64,000 bases of DNA, taken from assembly GCF_963678635.1 (NCBI RefSeq), contig NC_087063.1:54761074-54825073 (forward strand), in the 5' to 3' direction. This document shows, one piece after another, positions 59,176 through 64,000 of this stretch (within the stretch, counting starts at the first letter, position 1; each line of letters begins with the position of its first letter). The position numbers and the translations under genes are program-made. This DNA comes from Symsagittifera roscoffensis. Its lineage: Eukaryota; Xenacoelomorpha; Acoela; Convolutidae. The notes under the pieces are model-generated. The model was not told where the DNA came from. It saw only the letters and a list, made by a program, of their open reading frames with translations, and ran no database searches.

Positions 59176-60106
59176 AACCTTGAAGTTAATCTTCAAAATC
59201 ATTTCAGGCGCTAAACAAAATTAATATTATACAATAACGATTGATAAAAAGATCTAAGATCGTTTTCCTAAAACTCTGCAGTATTATACAAAACATGTTT
59301 GAAAAATATTTATTGGAAAATAAAAATAAAAATTAGTAGCATGACAATAAATGGTTAGTAATCATAAATCATCTTGTTGTTCCAGCTTCATCATCTAAAA
59401 CATAACAGCAATCATCAACTCACTAATATCATCAAAACACTAAATCTTTCCTTTACACACATCTAAAATTTTATTAAAACTTAAAGTCACTTAATTTTAA
59501 AACCAGATCATCAAGGCTTATCCTTGGATCTTAAATCATTTTCTACTTAATTAAATTTTACACTTGATCATCAAGGCTTATCCTTGGATCAAACAGAACA
59601 ACTTTGTTCTCCCCCACCCACTTAATTAGTGTCTAACGACCTCAAACGTCGATTCACTACCCAACCCTTTCTAAAGACCCAAGACTAATAGAAATTTTTA
59701 AACAAAACTAATCATTCAAATTAGGATAAACAGTGAAGAACTTCGGTTATTCATCCTTCACTTGACCCCCCCTCTTACCAGACCCAGGATAAATCTTAGA
59801 CTTAGTAAGTTTAAAATAGTATCTAACGAACTACTCGCGTTCTAATTATACCTGAACCTTGTGGATCGATTTACTATTCTCCAACCCTTGAACACAATCA
59901 CTATCCCTAAGTAAGATTAAGTAAGTTAACACCTTAGCTTATACTAGTCACGAGAAAGTAAAAATCATTCTTCGGAATCGATATACTTTTCTCTCCAACC
60001 CTGAACAAATAGACCCAGGTTAAGCTAACCAAAAAATCGTAAGAACTAACAGTTTAGGAAAATAGAAATCATTTAACAACCTTTTGCATCCGTCATCCTA
60101 AACCTT
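59176..60106 (+). other. B2 leader with conserved hairpin repeats
   Basis: Contains gatcatcaaggcttatccttggatc twice (~59504-59530 and ~59565-59590) and three ccaaccct blocks next to tcgat or tcga (59648-59670, 59866-59888, 59978-60002), mirroring B1. No coding frame otherwise. Confidence 0.65.
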
Positions 60107-60574
60107 ATGTCATTTAAAAACCTAGGAAATAAACAAACAATCATTTTACACAATTGTGAAATAGATAACAAAAAATACGACCTTGTAATCACACCTCATA
60201 CACAAACAGTTGGATACATTCGAACAAAACGACAAACACTAAAGAGAAAAATAATAACTAAACAAAGACAAATAGCACGAAAAAGATTTTCAAAAAATCG
60301 AAACGCATTTTCAGAATCAGAAACCAACAGTTTAGACGAACTTTACAAACTAAAAGAATCAATAGATAAAAATTACCCACTTCACGATCAATTATATTTT
60401 TCTGACTCAGAAACAACTTCAAATTCATCACAAAGAGGAAAAAGAAGAATAAAAAAACAGTACAAACACAAACCAGTACATTTATACAATTGGAATCAAC
60501 CAATTCGACACATTAATAATTACATATTAACAGTCATCGAACGAAAAAATGAGTTCAACGCACACCCCAGGTGA
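60107..60574 (+). CDS. B2 155-aa basic ORF upstream of gag
   Basis: Colinear with the B1 ORF at 41757-42224; five substitutions over 155 residues and no indel. Basic, Ser-rich; overlaps the gag ATG (60549) by 26 bases in another frame, as in B1. Confidence 0.75.
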   Translation: MSFKNLGNKQTIILHNCEIDNKKYDLVITPHTQTVGYIRTKRQTLKRKIITKQRQIARKRFSKNRNAFSESETNSLDELYKLKESIDKNYPLHDQLYFSDSETTSNSSQRGKRRIKKQYKHKPVHLYNWNQPIRHINNYILTVIERKNEFNAHPR

Positions 60575-63500
60575 CGAAACTCCAGATGATGATGAAATCT
60601 TTCCTTTTATAGTAGACGCAGATACTGATAGAGGACAACACATATTTTGTCAAAATTTACTCGTAAATTTATTTGAACCCGGAATCAGTCCATGTAAAAC
60701 AGAGTTCCCCGATGTAAAAATCAAAAGACAAATCATAGATCACTATCTAAAAGATATATGCAACATAACACAGCAGTATGGAATCTACTCTATAGAATTC
60801 ACTTCCCCAAACCATAATAATAGAACATATACTATTCAAACAGACGATCTTGATTTAGAATTTTCAAAAGTTTTTTCAGAATATATAAAAAGCATCCAAT
60901 ACCATAACTCACAAAGAGCAAACTCCATTTTCACCAATGAAGTTTTCGCAGTAATATATAGTTATATTTCGATATTAGAAAATGAACTCCCATTAACAAA
61001 TGTCTCACCGACAGAAACATCCAAACATTTGAAAGTACGACATGAAATCACACTACTCTCTAGTTATTTAAACATCATTAAAGAAAATTTCACGAAAGAC
61101 GACGTTTCACAACATACCAAACACGATTTACAAAAAATTTTGGCATGGTTCATAATAGATTATTTCACACACAATATTGATTTAATTGCACAAGCAAGAA
61201 AAAATTTTAGACCCCAAAATTCGAACGATGATACCGCTATCACAGAACAATCAGATTATGTTTGGGACCCCGAATGGTCTCATCCCGCATTTATAAGCTT
61301 TCCACAATCAATCTCAAGTCAAGCAATAGGTACAATATCTTACATAAGAGATTACGTAAGAGTAATACCATTAACAATTGATGCAACACCATTAAACTAT
61401 AATACATTTTTACCCGATACACAAAATAATAGTTTAAACTCTACAGTCATACAAAACGAAAACCTTAATGGAACTAGGAATCTTACTCAACAAGATATCC
61501 AGACACCATCACACTTCATAAATGAAGAAATTGTACACACAACAACTACACAACAAAGTATTTCACCAATACGCCCAAATTTAACAACACCAAGAAATAC
61601 AAATCCTTCACAAACACAGGTAACCTTACAATCAACCGTTAAACCTTCGGTTGCTCCTAAATATTCACATATGGATTACCAAACATACAGACCCATGACA
61701 ATACCATCAAAAACACGTAAAACATTCACTAGAAACAACTTTGCAGACCATAATTATAATTATACACATCCATCAAAAACAAATTATCAACCACAAAGGA
61801 ATTTTAATCAATATACAAAACCTCGAAACTGGGATAACCCAACGGCCCAATATAATTCCAAAAATTTTCAACCAAATCCTCCACAGGATCGCAGTGAAAA
61901 TTACCCATTTTCTCAACAAAATAAAAATAAAAAACAAACATCTTATCAAATGGATTATTTATCCTCAGATGATGACTTCTTACAACCAGATATATTTACA
62001 CAAAATACTCAAGAATATCGTAGACAAGGAATACAGAAAACACGTACAAATCATAGAAATTTTTCTCCACCACCGATAGATGCACAATATCAACAACCAA
62101 TTCAACAACAAAATCCAATTAATACACAATCTTTTCAACCAATTCAACAACAAAATCCAATGACTGCACACTCGTATCAAGCATCACAAATGCAAAATGA
62201 AATACCACTCCCATATTATCTCCAACAACATGAAATAACAAGAAACCAACTTTCAAATTTTTCTCAAATGCCAAATGCAGCAGAATCATTACAAATGACA
62301 ATGAATCCATACCTAATGGGTGGATCATCAATAACATCAAACAAACCTTTAATGGTTTTCACAGGAACAGACCCTGAATACTCTGTAGAAGATTACTTAA
62401 ATGCAGTAACAGCAAATTTGATTTTAAACATAGGACCTGAACCAATTAACACGCCACTACATCAAAATTGGATACATCGACGCACAGCGTTGATACAAAC
62501 AACCTTAGATGGCGCAGCCCAAAAATGGTTTTCAGTACTACCTCTAGAAATAAAATCAAACTGGAAAAGATTTACACAAGAATTTTCAAAAATGTTTGAC
62601 TCCGAAAGAAACAAACAACAACAAAGAGTTTTATGTAATGAAATTCGTAGATTACCAAACGAAACCATCAAGCAAATAGCAGTACGAATCGAAACACTAG
62701 TTCGAAAAGCATACTCACTAAATACACATGACTATAAAAACACAAAGATGACAGAAATCTTAATGATGACCTTAACACCACAATTAAGGAAAATAGCAAT
62801 AAAAAAGAGAGCATCCCATCCTTCTTCAATTCGAGAACCCGATTTAGATTTTCGAAAACTAGTAGACAAATTAGAACAAGCAGAAATCACGATGAAACTA
62901 GAAGAAACGGAAAATCTGAAATTACAATACGTTAACAAAATTGAAACGACTTCCACTAATATTAATAATATACAGGAATCAGAAACAGACCTCGTTGAAA
63001 AAATCACTGAAATACTCAATATTTACGAAAAGAACCCGAACTTTAAAGGCAAACCATCTTTCAAAAAATGGTGTAATTATTGCCGCCGATACGGACATAG
63101 TATTTCCGAATGTAGACAAAAACAGCAAGATAGTCAAAATAAACCTCAAAAATACAAAGAACCAAATAAATCATTCTATCAATACATGAAAAAAGATCAA
63201 AATCTACCGAACAAAACAGTTCACAGCAACAACAGTTCAGGAAAACCACTCCCGAACAATACAAATTATACAAGAAATCAATCCCCATATAACTCAAGTT
63301 ATAGAGGAAGATCACCAGAACGAAGAAACACGTATAATTCATCACAAAATCACTACAATAGACCAAATAGTAGAAATAACTACTCCAGATCAAATTCAAA
63401 TACACAACGATTTGTTTCTAGATCTAATTCCCAATCAAGAAATAACTACTATCCAAACAACCAATCACGAAATTCATCATACAATAGGAATAGAAACTAC

Positions 63501-64000
63501 TCCTATAATAGAAATAGAAGTTATTCAAACAACCGAAACCAGAATTACCCGAATAATCAATCAAGAAATAACTCATATAATAGATCGAACTATAACAGAC
63601 CAAACAATAATTACCAAAACAGATCGCGAAATAATTCACAAAATCGACACCCAAGTTATAATAATCGCTATAGAAATTATTCCCAATCACCACATAGGAA
63701 TAATAATAACTATAATAATTCTAATAATCGTCACAGAAGCAGTACACCTAAACATCAAAGACAAATCAATCAAGTACAAGCTAACCCAGAAACAACATCA
63801 GACCCTCCAGGTATTGATGACACAGTAACTGATACGTTACAACTCAATCAAATAAACTGTACATCATCAGATTCAGAAAGTGATACTGAAAACACTCTTG
63901 CTATCAATATGATAAAAGTCGAAAATGACTATGAATCTGTCATATATGAACAACCCTTTCCATCACATATATATGAAAATCAATCAGAATTTCTTCAAAA
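60549..64000 (+). CDS. B2 Gag (partial, open to window edge)
   Basis: Starts ATGAGTTCAACGCACACC like B1 gag and stays open for 1150 codons to the edge. It shows the same N-terminal domain, Gln/Asn/Pro-rich middle, capsid-like region (LDGAAQKWFS, FSKMFDSERNKQQ), CCHC knuckle (CNYCRRYGHSISEC, near 63073-63114) and Asn/Arg/Ser/Tyr-rich tail. Judging from B1, the slippery site and gag stop should follow within the next ~200 bases. Scattered substitutions and small indels in the Gln-rich part distinguish it from B1. Confidence 0.9.
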   Translation, partial: MSSTHTPGDETPDDDEIFPFIVDADTDRGQHIFCQNLLVNLFEPGISPCKTEFPDVKIKRQIIDHYLKDICNITQQYGIYSIEFTSPNHNNRTYTIQTDDLDLEFSKVFSEYIKSIQYHNSQRANSIFTNEVFAVIYSYISILENELPLTNVSPTETSKHLKVRHEITLLSSYLNIIKENFTKDDVSQHTKHDLQKILAWFIIDYFTHNIDLIAQARKNFRPQNSNDDTAITEQSDYVWDPEWSHPAFISFPQSISSQAIGTISYIRDYVRVIPLTIDATPLNYNTFLPDTQNNSLNSTVIQNENLNGTRNLTQQDIQTPSHFINEEIVHTTTTQQSISPIRPNLTTPRNTNPSQTQVTLQSTVKPSVAPKYSHMDYQTYRPMTIPSKTRKTFTRNNFADHNYNYTHPSKTNYQPQRNFNQYTKPRNWDNPTAQYNSKNFQPNPPQDRSENYPFSQQNKNKKQTSYQMDYLSSDDDFLQPDIFTQNTQEYRRQGIQKTRTNHRNFSPPPIDAQYQQPIQQQNPINTQSFQPIQQQNPMTAHSYQASQMQNEIPLPYYLQQHEITRNQLSNFSQMPNAAESLQMTMNPYLMGGSSITSNKPLMVFTGTDPEYSVEDYLNAVTANLILNIGPEPINTPLHQNWIHRRTALIQTTLDGAAQKWFSVLPLEIKSNWKRFTQEFSKMFDSERNKQQQRVLCNEIRRLPNETIKQIAVRIETLVRKAYSLNTHDYKNTKMTEILMMTLTPQLRKIAIKKRASHPSSIREPDLDFRKLVDKLEQAEITMKLEETENLKLQYVNKIETTSTNINNIQESETDLVEKITEILNIYEKNPNFKGKPSFKKWCNYCRRYGHSISECRQKQQDSQNKPQKYKEPNKSFYQYMKKDQNLPNKTVHSNNSSGKPLPNNTNYTRNQSPYNSSYRGRSPERRNTYNSSQNHYNRPNSRNNYSRSNSNTQRFVSRSNSQSRNNYYPNNQSRNSSYNRNRNYSYNRNRSYSNNRNQNYPNNQSRNNSYNRSNYNRPNNNYQNRSRNNSQNRHPSYNNRYRNYSQSPHRNNNNYNNSNNRHRSSTPKHQRQINQVQANPETTSDPPGIDDTVTDTLQLNQINCTSSDSESDTENTLAINMIKVENDYESVIYEQPFPSHIYENQSEFLQ

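Larger units (their letters stand above)
58446..64000 (+). mobile_element. Element B2: 5' part of a second B-family element, cut by the window edge
   Basis: Plus strand. LTR, PBS (58856-58873), 77-aa ORF, repeat-bearing leader, 155-aa ORF and gag follow in the same order and spacing as in B1. It is head-to-head with B1 (5' ends facing, 14.6 kb apart). Amino-acid differences to B1 are few, so both copies are recent but not products of one duplication event of this locus: flanks differ. Confidence 0.93.

Overview
This window is from a repeat-dense, mostly AT-rich metazoan genome, most likely an invertebrate. The evidence is a spliced SIR2-like gene with GT-AG introns, a CR1/Jockey-like LINE, two kinds of large Ty3/Gypsy-type LTR retroelement, and a 200-N scaffold gap. 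I cannot fix the phylum from sequence alone. About two thirds of the window is mobile DNA.

Bases 1-18198 hold one GC-richer Ty3/Gypsy-like element on the minus strand ('element A'). It runs 5' to 3' from right to left: 5' leader, gag-protease, pol linker, RT, RNase H, acidic linker, integrase with a C-terminal macro-domain-like module, and then a separate ORF that leaves the window just as an SGNH-hydrolase-like GDS motif appears. The leader-gag-protease part is present four times in tandem, two copies nearly complete and two with internal deletions. Stops and frameshifts break gag and pol, while the integrase-macro ORF is open. LTRs of element A were not recognised.

Bases 18199-23664 have no supported gene. 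They carry a striking cluster of GGAGGGT motifs and several short repeats.

From 23665 to 44710 a host SIR2-like gene runs on the minus strand. Its second recognised intron contains a complete 18,908-bp retrovirus-like Ty3/Gypsy element ('B1', 24981-43888) with apparently identical 410-bp LTRs and a 4-bp AAAT target duplication. In coding order B1 has two small ORFs upstream of gag, gag, a canonical A AAA AAC slippery site, pol (PR-RT-RH-IN), then five further ORFs: a 62-aa membrane peptide, a 377-codon frame with no Met, two overlapping Env-like frames and a 601-aa protein of unknown role.

Between 44711 and 56347 lie AT-rich non-coding DNA, two candidate plus-strand exons of an unknown single-pass membrane protein, the N gap, and a decayed LINE on the minus strand. 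From about 57980 to the right edge a second member of the B family ('B2', plus strand) begins. Its 5' LTR and flank are tandemly duplicated. It repeats the LTR, primer-binding site, both small upstream ORFs and gag, which is open to the edge. B1 and B2 therefore serve as a two-copy comparison showing which parts of this element family are conserved.
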